From Sphingomonas sp. Leaf208 (lineage in GTDB: Bacteria; Pseudomonadota; Alphaproteobacteria; Sphingomonadales; Sphingomonadaceae): a stretch of 64,000 nucleotides of DNA. Positions within the stretch are counted from its first letter, which is position 1, and the number at the start of each line of letters is the position of its first letter. Both the position numbers and the translations under genes were made by a program. Location: NCBI RefSeq assembly GCF_001421415.1, contig NZ_LMKH01000023.1:444725-508724 (forward strand), given 5' to 3'. The notes under the pieces were generated by a model. The model saw nothing but the letters and a program-made list of their open reading frames with translations, did no database searches and was not told the DNA's origin. Positions 17,408 to 25,272 of the stretch are shown in pieces.

Positions 17408-17890
17408 TCAGTTCACGCAGCCGGTGGTGCGCTTCGACCAAGTCAGGTTGGCGATCTTCCAGCGGCCGGCTTCGCGGACCATGTCGAAATGGTCGGTGCC
17501 GCAATGCGAGACCTTGCCGTCGATCGTGAAGACGTAGGGCGACCAGACCATCGCGATGTCGCCGTCGATGTCGACCGCGGGATCGGTGAGGCGCTCGACG
17601 TAGCGTTCGGAGCCGGGCCTGATCGATGCGGCGAAGTCGGGCCAGCTGGTGCGGCGGACCGAACGCGTCCCGTCTGGCTTTTCCTCGGCGACGGTGGCGC
17701 TGCCGTCGGGGCGGACCTGGGCGAGGATCGCCTGGCCGTCGCGGGCGGCGAGCGCGACGAGGAGCGCATCGATCGGAACCATGACGCCCGCCTCTTCGGT
17801 CATAGCCGCAGGCGGCAGGCCGGTGCCTTTGACGATCGGCTGGACCGGGGTGATCTGTCCGGCGGCGAGGAGAAGTGACAGCAGGATCAT
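17408..17890 (-). CDS. Exported NTF2/SnoaL-like protein in the carboxylase operon
   Basis: The 160-residue protein has a short hydrophobic N-terminus (MILLSLLLAAGQITP), followed by a domain with the look of NTF2-like DUF4440 proteins (VPIDALLVALAARDGQAI, RYVERLTDPAVDIDGDIAMVW, CGTDHFDMV, GRWKIANLTWSKR). No catalytic role can be assigned. It starts 4 bases after the carboxyltransferase stop and lies 159 bases before the biotin carboxylase, so it interrupts an otherwise standard carboxylase gene pair. Confidence 0.75.
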   Translation of the reverse strand: MILLSLLLAAGQITPVQPIVKGTGLPPAAMTEEAGVMVPIDALLVALAARDGQAILAQVRPDGSATVAEEKPDGTRSVRRTSWPDFAASIRPGSERYVERLTDPAVDIDGDIAMVWSPYVFTIDGKVSHCGTDHFDMVREAGRWKIANLTWSKRTTGCVN

Positions 17891-17894
17891 CGGG

Positions 17895-19496
17895 TTACAT
17901 CCTGAACACGCCGAACGCGGGGCGTTCGGGGATGGGAGCGTTGAGCGTCGCGGCGAAGGCCAGGCCCAGCACGTCTCGCGTTTGGGCGGGATCGATGATG
18001 CCGTCGTCCCAGAGGCGCGCGGTGGCGTACCAGGGGTTGCCCTCGTTCTCGTATTTCTGCCGGACCGGGGCCTTGAAGGCTTCGGCTTGTTCGGGCGTCC
18101 AGCTTTCCGCGTCGCGGTGGACGGTGGCGAGGACGGATGCCGCCTGTTCGCCGCCCATCACGCTGATCCGGCTGTTGGGCCAGGTGAACAGGAAGCGTGG
18201 CGAATAGGCGCGGCCGCACATCCCGTAATTGCCCGCGCCGAAGCTGCCGCCGATCAGCACGGTGATCTTCGGGACGGTCGCGGTGGCGACGGCCGTGACG
18301 AGCTTGGCGCCGTGCTTGGCGATGCCCTCCGCCTCGTATTTGCCGCCGACCATGAAGCCGGAGATGTTCTGGAGGAACAGCAGCGGGATACGGCGCTGGC
18401 AGGCGAGCTCGATGAAGTGCGCGCCCTTCTGCGCGCTCTCGCTGAACAGCACGCCGTTATTGGCGAGGATCGCGACCGGGATGCCCCAGATATGCGCGAA
18501 CCCGCAGACGAGCGACGTGCCGTAGAGCGCCTTGAACTCGTGGAACTCGCTGCCGTCGACGAGGCGCGCGATGACTTCGTGGACGTCGTAGGGCGCGCGG
18601 ACGTCGCTGGGGACGATGCCGTACAGGTCTTCGGGCGCGAACTTCGGCGGCCTGGGCTGCTGGAGGTTCACCGCGGTCTGCGCCTGCGGTTGCAGCGTCG
18701 AGACGATGTCGCGGACGATCGTCAGCGCGTGTTCGTCGTTCTCGGCGACGTGATCGACCACGCCCGAGCGGCGGCCATGCGTGTCGGCACCGCCCAGTTC
18801 CTCGGCCGAGATGACCTCGCCGGTCGCGGCCTTTACGAGGGGTGGGCCGGCGAGGAAGATCGTCCCCTGCCCGCGGACGATGATCGTCTCGTCGGACATT
18901 GCGGGGACGTACGCGCCGCCGGCGGTGCAGCTGCCCATGACGCAGGCGATCTGCGGGATCCCGAGCGCCGACATCTGCGCTTGGTTGAAGAAGATGCGGC
19001 CGAAGTGATCGCGGTCGGGGAACACCTCCGCCTGATGCGGCAAGTTCGCGCCCCCGCTATCGACGAGGTAGATGCAGGGGAGCCGGTTTTCCTGCGCGAT
19101 CTCCTGCGCGCGGAGGTGTTTCTTGACGGTGAGCGGGTAGTAGGTGCCGCCCTTCACGGTCGCGTCGTTGCAGACGATCATGCACTGGCGACCGGACACG
19201 CGGCCGATGCCGATGATCAGGCCGGCGCCGGGGACTTCGTTATCGTAGAGGCCGTTGGCGACGAGCTGGCCGATTTCGAGGAACGGCGAGCCGGGGTCGA
19301 GCAGGCGTTCGACACGGTCGCGCGGGAGGAGCTTGCCGCGCGACGTGTGGCGCTCGCGGGACTTGGCCGAGCCACCTTGAGCCGCATCCGCCACGATGCA
19401 GCGCAGGCGGGCGGCAAGCTCTTCGTTATGTGCAGCGTTGGCGCGGAAGGTCTCGCTGTCAGAGGACAGCGCGGAGGTCAGGACGGGCGCGGTCAT
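17895..19496 (-). CDS. Acyl-CoA carboxyltransferase beta subunit (methylcrotonyl-CoA type)
   Basis: The 533-residue protein (start MTAPVLTS at 19496) has the carboxyltransferase signature: [40 protein letters not shown] (oxyanion-hole region) and [20 protein letters not shown]. The order and length match MccB/LiuB proteins. It transfers CO2 from biotin to the acyl-CoA. The Shine-Dalgarno sequence GGGGAGG is contributed by the arm of the adjacent inverted-repeat element. It follows the acyl-CoA dehydrogenase gene. Confidence 0.93.
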   Translation of the reverse strand: MTAPVLTSALSSDSETFRANAAHNEELAARLRCIVADAAQGGSAKSRERHTSRGKLLPRDRVERLLDPGSPFLEIGQLVANGLYDNEVPGAGLIIGIGRVSGRQCMIVCNDATVKGGTYYPLTVKKHLRAQEIAQENRLPCIYLVDSGGANLPHQAEVFPDRDHFGRIFFNQAQMSALGIPQIACVMGSCTAGGAYVPAMSDETIIVRGQGTIFLAGPPLVKAATGEVISAEELGGADTHGRRSGVVDHVAENDEHALTIVRDIVSTLQPQAQTAVNLQQPRPPKFAPEDLYGIVPSDVRAPYDVHEVIARLVDGSEFHEFKALYGTSLVCGFAHIWGIPVAILANNGVLFSESAQKGAHFIELACQRRIPLLFLQNISGFMVGGKYEAEGIAKHGAKLVTAVATATVPKITVLIGGSFGAGNYGMCGRAYSPRFLFTWPNSRISVMGGEQAASVLATVHRDAESWTPEQAEAFKAPVRQKYENEGNPWYATARLWDDGIIDPAQTRDVLGLAFAATLNAPIPERPAFGVFRM

Positions 19497-19499
19497 GCC

Positions 19500-19633
19500 A
19501 ATCCTCCCCGGCACGGGGAGGGGGACCGTTCGTCCGCTTGGGCGAAGGGTGGAGGGGGGCTTCCGCCGGCGTTGCGTGCGGGGCGAGCCCCCTCCACCGC
19601 TACGCGGTCCCCCTCCCCGTTCCGGGGAGGATT
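19500..19633. repeat. Inverted-repeat element, family D, with nested stem
   Basis: Outer arms of about 29 bp (19500-19528 and 19605-19633; AATCCTCCCCG...) enclose a second inverted pair, GGTGGAGGGG and CCCCTCCACC. It would fold as a long stem with side hairpins. It fills the gap between the acyl-CoA dehydrogenase stop and the carboxyltransferase start and supplies the latter's ribosome-binding site. Confidence 0.88.
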
Positions 19634-19644
19634 TGCGGTGGCCA

Positions 19645-20811
19645 TTACTGTGCCACCTTGGGAGCTGCCCCGATGAGTTCTCTGCCGATCAACATCCGGC
19701 GAATCTCGTTCGTCCCAGCGCCGATGTCGAGCAACTTCGCGTCGCGCATGAACCGCTCGACCGGCCAGTCCTTGGTGTACCCTGCCCCACCCAGCGCCTG
19801 GATCGATTCGAGCGACACCTTCACCGCGCTCTCGCTCGCCAGCAGGATCGCGCCCGCCGCGTCGAACCGCGTCGTCTTGCCCGCATCGCACGACTTCGCC
19901 ACCGCATAGACGTACGCGCGCGCCGAACTCAGCGCGACGTACATGTCGGCGACCTTGGCCTGGATCAGCTGGAACTGGCCGATCGCCGTCCCGAACTGCT
20001 TCCGCTCGCGCACATAGGGGATCACGACATCGAGGCACGCCTGCATGATGCCGAGCTGAATCCCGGCCAGCACCGCGCGCTCATAGTCGAGGCCCGACAT
20101 CAGCACGCCGACGCCGCCATTCTCCGGGCCCATGACGTTTTCGAACGGGACCTCGCAATCAGTGAAGACGAGCTCCGCCGTGGGAGACCCACGCATACCC
20201 ATCTTGTCGATCTTCTGGCCGATCGCGAAGCCGGGCATGTCCTTCTCGATCAGGAACGCGGTGATCCCGCGCGAGCCCTCGCCGGTCTTCGCATAGACGA
20301 CCAAAGTGTCGGCATAGGCCGCGTTGGTGATCCAGAACTTCGTGCCGTTGAGGACGTAGCCGGTGTCGGTCTTCACCGCCTTGAGCTTCATCGAGACGAC
20401 GTCGGAGCCCGCGCCCGCCTCGGACATGGCCAAGCTTCCGACGTGCTCGCCCGACACGAGCTTGGGCAGATACTTCGCCTTCTGCTCAGGGCTGCCCCAG
20501 CGGCGGATCTGGTTGACGCACAGGTTCGAATGCGCGCCGTAGCTCAAGCCGATCGACGCGGATGCGCGAGAGACTTCCTCGACCGCGACGACGTGTTCGA
20601 GATAGCCGAGGCCGAGGCCGCCATATTCTTCCTCGACGGTGATCCCGTGCAACCCGAGTTCGCCCATCGCCGGCCACAGCTCGCGCGGGAACCAGTCGTC
20701 GGCGTCGATCTTCGCGGCCAGCGGCGCGATCTTGTCGGTGGCGAAGCGGTGCGTGCTCTCGCGGATCATGTCTGCGGATTCGCCGAGCGCGAAATCGAAA
20801 TCGGGTATCAT
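19645..20811 (-). CDS. Acyl-CoA dehydrogenase, isovaleryl-CoA dehydrogenase-like
   Basis: The 388-residue protein starts at ATG 20811 with GGAGAGG just upstream. It has ACAD motifs: [42 protein letters not shown] (position of the catalytic Glu in isovaleryl-CoA dehydrogenases), [21 protein letters not shown] and the C-terminal GTNEIRR. It oxidises an acyl-CoA with FAD. With the carboxylase pair downstream this matches the leucine/isovalerate route, though genes for methylglutaconyl-CoA hydratase and HMG-CoA lyase are not in this window. It is divergent from a LysR regulator. Confidence 0.92.
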   Translation of the reverse strand: MIPDFDFALGESADMIRESTHRFATDKIAPLAAKIDADDWFPRELWPAMGELGLHGITVEEEYGGLGLGYLEHVVAVEEVSRASASIGLSYGAHSNLCVNQIRRWGSPEQKAKYLPKLVSGEHVGSLAMSEAGAGSDVVSMKLKAVKTDTGYVLNGTKFWITNAAYADTLVVYAKTGEGSRGITAFLIEKDMPGFAIGQKIDKMGMRGSPTAELVFTDCEVPFENVMGPENGGVGVLMSGLDYERAVLAGIQLGIMQACLDVVIPYVRERKQFGTAIGQFQLIQAKVADMYVALSSARAYVYAVAKSCDAGKTTRFDAAGAILLASESAVKVSLESIQALGGAGYTKDWPVERFMRDAKLLDIGAGTNEIRRMLIGRELIGAAPKVAQ

Positions 20812-20892
20812 GCAGCCTCTCCAGACCTTGTGTTGCGACGATGATACTCGGTCGCGGTCCCTATGAGAAATTGATACGACCGAACACATGCG

Positions 20893-20907
20893 ATAGACGC
20901 CGTCTAT
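20893..20907. promoter_or_regulatory. LysR-type operator (perfect T-N11-A palindrome)
   Basis: ATAGACG-C-CGTCTAT is a perfect 7-bp inverted repeat with the T-N11-A spacing typical of LysR binding sites. It lies between the divergent LysR gene and acyl-CoA dehydrogenase gene, ending 13 bases before the LysR start. An outer TACGACC/GGTCGTA pair (20875-20881, 20908-20914) flanks it off-centre. Confidence 0.65.
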
Positions 20908-20919
20908 GGTCGTACCGCT

Positions 20920-21813
20920 ATGATCGAACGCTATGTGTTGCGCTACTTCCTGGCGGTCGTCGACCAGGGCAATTTCACGCGCGCCGCCGCGCAGTGCCGG
21001 ATCTCGCAACCAACGCTGTCGGTCGGGATCGCCAAGCTGGAGGCGTCGCTCGGGCAGACGCTGTTCCTGCGGACCAACCGGCGGATCGAACTCACCCCAT
21101 CGGGTACGCGGTTCGCGGTGCATGCGCGCCGGATCGAAGCCGAGTTCGCCGCCGCCGAGCGGGATTTGCAAGACACCGCTCCGACCAAGCTCGTCCGCCT
21201 CGGGATCGCGACGACGTTGCCGCCGTCCTGGATAGCAGCCTCGTTGGACCGAGCGCGACGCGCCTCCACCACCGAACGCCTAGAAGTCGTCGAGGGACGG
21301 AGCAGCGAACTCGTCGCGCTGCTCGATCGCGGGCGGATCGACGTGATGCTCGGCGCGATCGGCGACGATGCGCGCGGTCGCGTGCTGTTCGAGGAAGGAT
21401 TCGCGGTCGCGGTGGCGAGCGACCACCGACTGGCCGGACGCGCCACGCTCGCGGTCGCCGACGTCGCGGAGGAAACGATGATCGTCCGCCGCCACTGCGA
21501 AGCGCTCGCCGAAACAAGCCGCTTCTTCACCGCCCGCAGCGTGCGGCCCTTCATGGCCGCCCGCACCGTCAGCGACGACCGCGCACTGACCTATGTTCGT
21601 GCAGGGCTCGGGATGACGGTCATGCCGCTCAGTTTTGCCAGCGAGGGCATCGCGATGATTCGGTTGACGGGCTTCGATCCGACACGGCGCGTAGGCGTGC
21701 TGGTGGCGAACGATTCCGCTTCGCGGATCGAGGGAAGCGCCGTGGTCGCGGCGATCGAGGAGACGTTCAGGGACCTGCACGCGGCCGCAACCGGTACCGA
21801 CGATCTCATCTGA
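20920..21813 (+). CDS. LysR-family transcriptional regulator
   Basis: The 297-residue protein has an N-terminal helix-turn-helix ([33 protein letters not shown] pattern, residues about 8-45; the core is [16 protein letters not shown]) and a LysR substrate-binding domain with [11 protein letters not shown] at the start of the domain. The upstream palindrome suggests autoregulation. Its divergence from the acyl-CoA dehydrogenase operon suggests control of that pathway in response to a CoA ester or acid intermediate, which is inference from position. Confidence 0.92.
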   Translation: MIERYVLRYFLAVVDQGNFTRAAAQCRISQPTLSVGIAKLEASLGQTLFLRTNRRIELTPSGTRFAVHARRIEAEFAAAERDLQDTAPTKLVRLGIATTLPPSWIAASLDRARRASTTERLEVVEGRSSELVALLDRGRIDVMLGAIGDDARGRVLFEEGFAVAVASDHRLAGRATLAVADVAEETMIVRRHCEALAETSRFFTARSVRPFMAARTVSDDRALTYVRAGLGMTVMPLSFASEGIAMIRLTGFDPTRRVGVLVANDSASRIEGSAVVAAIEETFRDLHAAATGTDDLI

Positions 21814-21856
21814 CGCTGTGTAAAAGCTGTCCCGGCGGACCGGTCATCAACGGAAA

Positions 21857-21932
21857 TGGTGGAGCCGAGGGGGATCGAACCCCTGACCTTTCGCATGCCA
21901 TGCGAACGCTCTCCCAGCTGAGCTACGGCCCC
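21857..21932 (-). tRNA. tRNA-Ala (GGC)
   Basis: On the minus strand a full cloverleaf is visible: acceptor GGGGCCG/CGGCTCC (with a G-T pair), D-arm GCTC/GAGC, anticodon stem TTCGC/GCGAA with loop ATGGCAT (anticodon GGC), T-arm AGGGG-TTCGATC-CCCCT, and an encoded CCA end. Confidence 0.97.
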
Positions 21933-22028
21933 ATTCCCGTTGGAAGGCGGGTCACTAACCGGACCCGCCCGGGTTGGCAAGCGGCGTAAATGCCGCCTGC
22001 CAAATTTATTCCACGCGTCGCTTGTAGA

Positions 22029-22355
22029 TCAGCGCTCGTGCTCGTCCTGCGGCGTCTCGACGCCGAGGTCGTCGTCGCCGCCGAGATCGACTTCGTCGTC
22101 CGCCGACGGCTCTTCGTCCTCGCCGGTGATCGAGGCGATGTCCTCTTCCTCGTCACCCTCGAGATCCGCGTCGGGCTTCTTGGTGTCGGGCTTGGCGACC
22201 TCGAACGGCAGCGGCTGCTTCGACTTCAAGATGGGCTCGGGCTCCCACGCATACCCGCATTCGATGCAGGTCACGGGGTCGGCTTTTTCGAGGTCGTAGA
22301 AACGCGTCGCGCATTTCGGGCACGAACGCTTCGTGCCCCATTCCGGCTTGATCAT
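22029..22355 (-). CDS. TIGR02300-type FYDLN zinc-ribbon protein
   Basis: The 108-residue protein begins MIKPEWGTKRSCPKCATRFYDLEK and has a second CxxC (TCIECGYAWEPEP), forming a zinc ribbon within the first 45 residues. The rest is a highly acidic, Asp/Glu-rich tail. This architecture matches the small alphaproteobacterial FYDLN_acid family of unknown function. It is divergent from aroA, with about 100 bp between starts. Confidence 0.88.
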   Translation of the reverse strand: MIKPEWGTKRSCPKCATRFYDLEKADPVTCIECGYAWEPEPILKSKQPLPFEVAKPDTKKPDADLEGDEEEDIASITGEDEEPSADDEVDLGGDDDLGVETPQDEHER

Positions 22356-22454
22356 GCCGATAGAACCTTTCGGATGAATGGATTGCGGGGGGATACCCTC
22401 GCAAAGTGGGCGCGCCTTGCCATAGCGCAAGGCCACTGTCAAAAGCCCGGCCCC

Positions 22455-23789
22455 ATGGCACACCCCCTCCCCACTTCGATGGACGTTGTCGCACGCGGTC
22501 CTTTGACCGGTTCGATCGCGGTCCCCGGCGACAAGTCGATCAGCCACCGCGCGTTGATGTTCGCGAGCTTAGCTGTCGGCACCAGCCGGATCGAGGGGCT
22601 GCTGGAGGGTGAGGACGTGCTTGCCACCGCGGCGGCGATGCGGGCGATGGGCGCGACGATCGAGCGCGGCGAAGATGGTATCTGGACCGTGGACGGCGTG
22701 GGCGTCGGTGGACTGCTTCAGCCCGAGACGGCGCTGGAGATGGGCAATTCCGGGACGTCGACGCGGTTGCTGATGGGGCTGGTGTCGAGCCATCCGATCA
22801 CCTGCACCTTTACAGGTGACGCATCGCTGTCGGGGCGGCCGATGGGACGGGTGATCGAGCCGCTGTCGCAGATGGGGGCGGACATTACGTCCTCTCCTGG
22901 CGGGCGGCTGCCGTTGATGGTGCGCGGGATGTGTCCGGCGGTGCCGATCGAATACACGCTGCCGGTCGCGTCGGCGCAGGTGAAGTCGGCGATCCTGCTG
23001 GCGGGGCTCAACACGCCGGGGATCACGCGGGTCATCGAGCCGGTCGCGACGCGCGATCATAGCGAGCGGATGCTGACCGGGTTCGGCGCGAAGCTGACCG
23101 TCGAGGAAACCGAGGCCGGGCGGATCATCTCGATCGCCGGCGAAGCGGACCTCAAGCCGCAGGATATCGTCGTGCCGGGCGATCCGTCGTCGTCGGCATT
23201 CTGGCTGGTCGCCGCGTCGATCGTGCCGGGGTCGGATATCGTCGTGCGCAATGTCGGGCTGAACCCGACGCGGATCGGGATCGTCACGGCTTTGCGGATG
23301 ATGGGCGCGGATATTACCGAGCTGGACCCGCGCATCGTCGGTGGCGAGCCGGTCGCGGACCTGCGCGTCCGGCATGCCCCGCTGACCGCGATCGAAGTGC
23401 CGGCCGATCTCGCGCCGAGCATGATCGACGAATATCCGGTGCTGTTCGTCGCCGCCGCCTTCGCGACCGGCACGACCGTCGCGCGCGGCGCGCATGAGTT
23501 GCGCGTCAAGGAATCGGACCGGATCACGACGATGCGGATCGCGCTCGAAGCCTGCGGCGTGGCTTGCGAGGAGTATGAAGACGGCATGGCGATCACCGGG
23601 TCGGGCGGCGCGGCGATTCGCGGCGGCGCTCGGATCGCCTCGAAACTCGACCACCGCATCGCAATGAGCATGGTCGTGGCTGGACTTGGCGCGCTTGAGC
23701 CCGTCACGATCGATGATGTATCGCCGGTGGCGACGAGCTATCCCGTGTTCTTCCGGTCGCTCGACGCGCTTACCGGCCGGGGGAATTAA
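22455..23789 (+). CDS. aroA: 3-phosphoshikimate 1-carboxyvinyltransferase (EPSP synthase)
   Basis: The 444-residue protein starts at ATG 22455. VPGDKSISHRALMFA (about residues 22-36), EMGNSGTSTRLLMG, SLSGRPMGRVIEPL, PGDPSSSAFWLVA and RVKESDRITTM are EPSP synthase signatures. NSGTSTRL with an Ala-free loop fits the class II enzymes of alphaproteobacteria. It makes EPSP from shikimate-3-phosphate and PEP in aromatic amino-acid synthesis. cmk follows after one base, a standard arrangement. Confidence 0.97.
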   Translation: MAHPLPTSMDVVARGPLTGSIAVPGDKSISHRALMFASLAVGTSRIEGLLEGEDVLATAAAMRAMGATIERGEDGIWTVDGVGVGGLLQPETALEMGNSGTSTRLLMGLVSSHPITCTFTGDASLSGRPMGRVIEPLSQMGADITSSPGGRLPLMVRGMCPAVPIEYTLPVASAQVKSAILLAGLNTPGITRVIEPVATRDHSERMLTGFGAKLTVEETEAGRIISIAGEADLKPQDIVVPGDPSSSAFWLVAASIVPGSDIVVRNVGLNPTRIGIVTALRMMGADITELDPRIVGGEPVADLRVRHAPLTAIEVPADLAPSMIDEYPVLFVAAAFATGTTVARGAHELRVKESDRITTMRIALEACGVACEEYEDGMAITGSGGAAIRGGARIASKLDHRIAMSMVVAGLGALEPVTIDDVSPVATSYPVFFRSLDALTGRGN

Positions 23790-23790
23790 G

Positions 23791-24426
23791 ATGATCATCG
23801 CAGTCGACGGTCCGGCGGCATCGGGCAAGGGCACGATCGCGCGCGCCTTGGCCAAGCATTACAAGCTGCCGTATCTCGATACCGGGCTGCTCTACCGCGC
23901 GGTCGCGTTGAGCGTGGCGCGGATGGGGCTCGATCCGGAGACGGAGGCCGACGCGGTCGCGGCGTGCGATTTCAGCGATGCGCTGCTCAGCGATCCGGCG
24001 TTGCGTGATGACGATATCGGCGCGCTGGCGTCCGTGGTGTCGGCGCATCCGCTGGTCCGCGCGGCGTTGCTGCACCGGCAGAAGCGGTTTGCGGCGCAGG
24101 AGGGTGGCGCGATTCTCGACGGGCGCGACATCGGGACGGTGATCGCGCCGGATGCGGATGCGAAGCTGTTCGTGAAGGCTACGCCGAATATCCGCGCGCA
24201 GCGGCGGCATGCGGAGTTGCAGGCTCGCGGCGGGACGGCGAGCAAGGATCGCGTGCTGGCGGATATCCGGGCTCGGGATGCTCGGGATAGCGGGCGGTCG
24301 ACCGCGCCGCTGGTGATGGCGGCGGATGCTGCGTTGCTGGATACGAGCTTTTTGTCGATCGAGGCTTCGGTGCAGCGGGCGGTTGCGTTGGTTGAGGCGC
24401 AGCGGGCGAAGAAGGTTTCGGTTTAG
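23791..24426 (+). CDS. cmk: Cytidylate kinase
   Basis: The 211-residue protein begins MIIAVDGPAASGKGTIARAL (P-loop GPAASGKG at residues 7-14). It has YLDTGLLYRAVAL (CMP-binding region), LDGRDIGTVIAPDADAKLFV and the LID-like RDARDSGRSTAPL. It phosphorylates CMP/dCMP. It is coupled to aroA and usually precedes rpsA; here a repeat-filled gap and a reverse-strand SemiSWEET gene separate it from rpsA. Confidence 0.97.
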   Translation: MIIAVDGPAASGKGTIARALAKHYKLPYLDTGLLYRAVALSVARMGLDPETEADAVAACDFSDALLSDPALRDDDIGALASVVSAHPLVRAALLHRQKRFAAQEGGAILDGRDIGTVIAPDADAKLFVKATPNIRAQRRHAELQARGGTASKDRVLADIRARDARDSGRSTAPLVMAADAALLDTSFLSIEASVQRAVALVEAQRAKKVSV

Positions 24427-24450
24427 GTCTTTCGCCCATTCCTGTTGGCC

Positions 24451-24554
24451 CCACCCCGGCGAAGGCCGGGGCCCAATTGGAACGTCAGCAGTAACGAAGC
24501 GCAGTCCTCAGTTGGCATCGTCCCCCAATTGGGCCCCGGCCTTCGCCGGGGTGG
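24451..24554. repeat. Inverted-repeat element, family B copy 2
   Basis: A perfect 30-bp inverted repeat (24451-24480 and 24525-24554; core CCCCGGCGAAGGCCGGGGCC) encloses 44 bp. It starts 25 bases after the cmk stop and could also terminate that transcript. Confidence 0.92.
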
Positions 24555-24592
24555 TTGCTCTGTTGGCAACGGAAGCGCGTCTTCTTCTCGCT

Positions 24593-24702
24593 CCCCTCCC
24601 TGGAAGGGAGGGGTTGGGGGTGGGTCGGCCAGCTTGCGCCACCCCAGATCGTCTATGCGGAGGCCGACCCACCCCCTGGCCCTCCCTTCTAGGGAGGGGG
24701 GA
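24593..24702. repeat. Inverted-repeat element, family E
   Basis: Arms of about 38-41 bp (24593-24630 and 24662-24702) contain a CCCTCCCT...AGGGAGGG hairpin plus GGTGGGTCGGCC/GGCCGACCCACC pairing. It lies in tandem 38 bases after the family B element and before the 3' end of the SemiSWEET gene. Together the two elements account for nearly all of the 311-bp gap between cmk and SemiSWEET. Confidence 0.88.
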
Positions 24703-24737
24703 TTGGCGGCACTCTCCTCCAAGGGGGATCAGTGGAC

Positions 24738-24995
24738 CTAAAGCGCAGTAACCAGCGCAACCGCCCCGAACACCACCCCCGGAAAGTTCGCCACGACGAT
24801 CGGCCAGTCCCGCTTGTCCTTCAGAAACCCATACCCGACCCACAGCGCGCAATTCACCATCGTCGCGAACGGCTGGACCACCGATCCTTTCTGACCCGCA
24901 AGGTTCAGCATGATCTGGTCGATGTACGACAGGTACATCACGATCGCCGTCACGGTGGCGACCCAGCCCAGCACGAGAATGCCGCGTTCGTTCAA
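24738..24995 (-). CDS. SemiSWEET-type small sugar transporter
   Basis: The 85-residue protein has three hydrophobic helices (VLGWVATVTAIVMYLSYI, QPFATMVNCALWVGYGF, VVANFPGVVFGAVALVTAL), the size and triple-helix bundle of bacterial SemiSWEETs. ATMVNCALWVGYG and the proline in NFPG fit the family. SemiSWEETs dimerise to form a sugar pore. It is encoded opposite to cmk and rpsA and has no sugar genes beside it. Confidence 0.8.
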   Translation of the reverse strand: MNERGILVLGWVATVTAIVMYLSYIDQIMLNLAGQKGSVVQPFATMVNCALWVGYGFLKDKRDWPIVVANFPGVVFGAVALVTAL

Positions 24996-25041
24996 ATCTT
25001 CGCTCCTGTTGTGAGCGGCCCCTAACGAAGCAGCGGCGAAC

Positions 25042-25070
25042 TTGCTCCGAGACGGGGTTTCGGCTATACG
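25042..25070 (+). promoter_or_regulatory. Candidate promoter of rpsA
   Basis: TTGCTC, 17 bases, TATACG lies about 200 bases upstream of the rpsA start, just behind the divergent SemiSWEET gene. The boxes fit a housekeeping sigma-70 promoter. A long leader with a strong hairpin follows. Confidence 0.45.
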
Positions 25071-25102
25071 GAACCGTCCGGCGAGCGATGCTCGTGGAGG
25101 AA

Positions 25103-25135
25103 GGCGCGGAGACCCTCGAGTCTCACGCGCCGTTT
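25103..25135 (+). terminator. Terminator-like hairpin in the rpsA leader
   Basis: GGCGCGGAGAC pairs with GTCTCACGCGCC (one bulged A) around the loop CCTCGA and is followed by GTTTTCG. It lies about 35 bases downstream of the candidate promoter and about 140 bases before the start codon. It could be an attenuator or the end of a short RNA. Confidence 0.5.
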
Positions 25136-25272
25136 TCGCATTCAGCGTCTACGTCCTCCGCTGCCTCGTGTCGTCCGGATGCCGCGTTCGACGTTCGGTC
25201 GTCGCGGCAACGAAGGCCAAGACCAGCGGACCCAACCGCTTGGCCGGAAACAGACTAGGATTACTGAATTCT

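Noticed and set aside
19500..24702. Dense inverted repeats considered as CRISPR or transposon ends
   Set aside because: The repeats occur as single inverted pairs, not as regular direct repeats with spacers, and no transposase gene or target duplication was seen.
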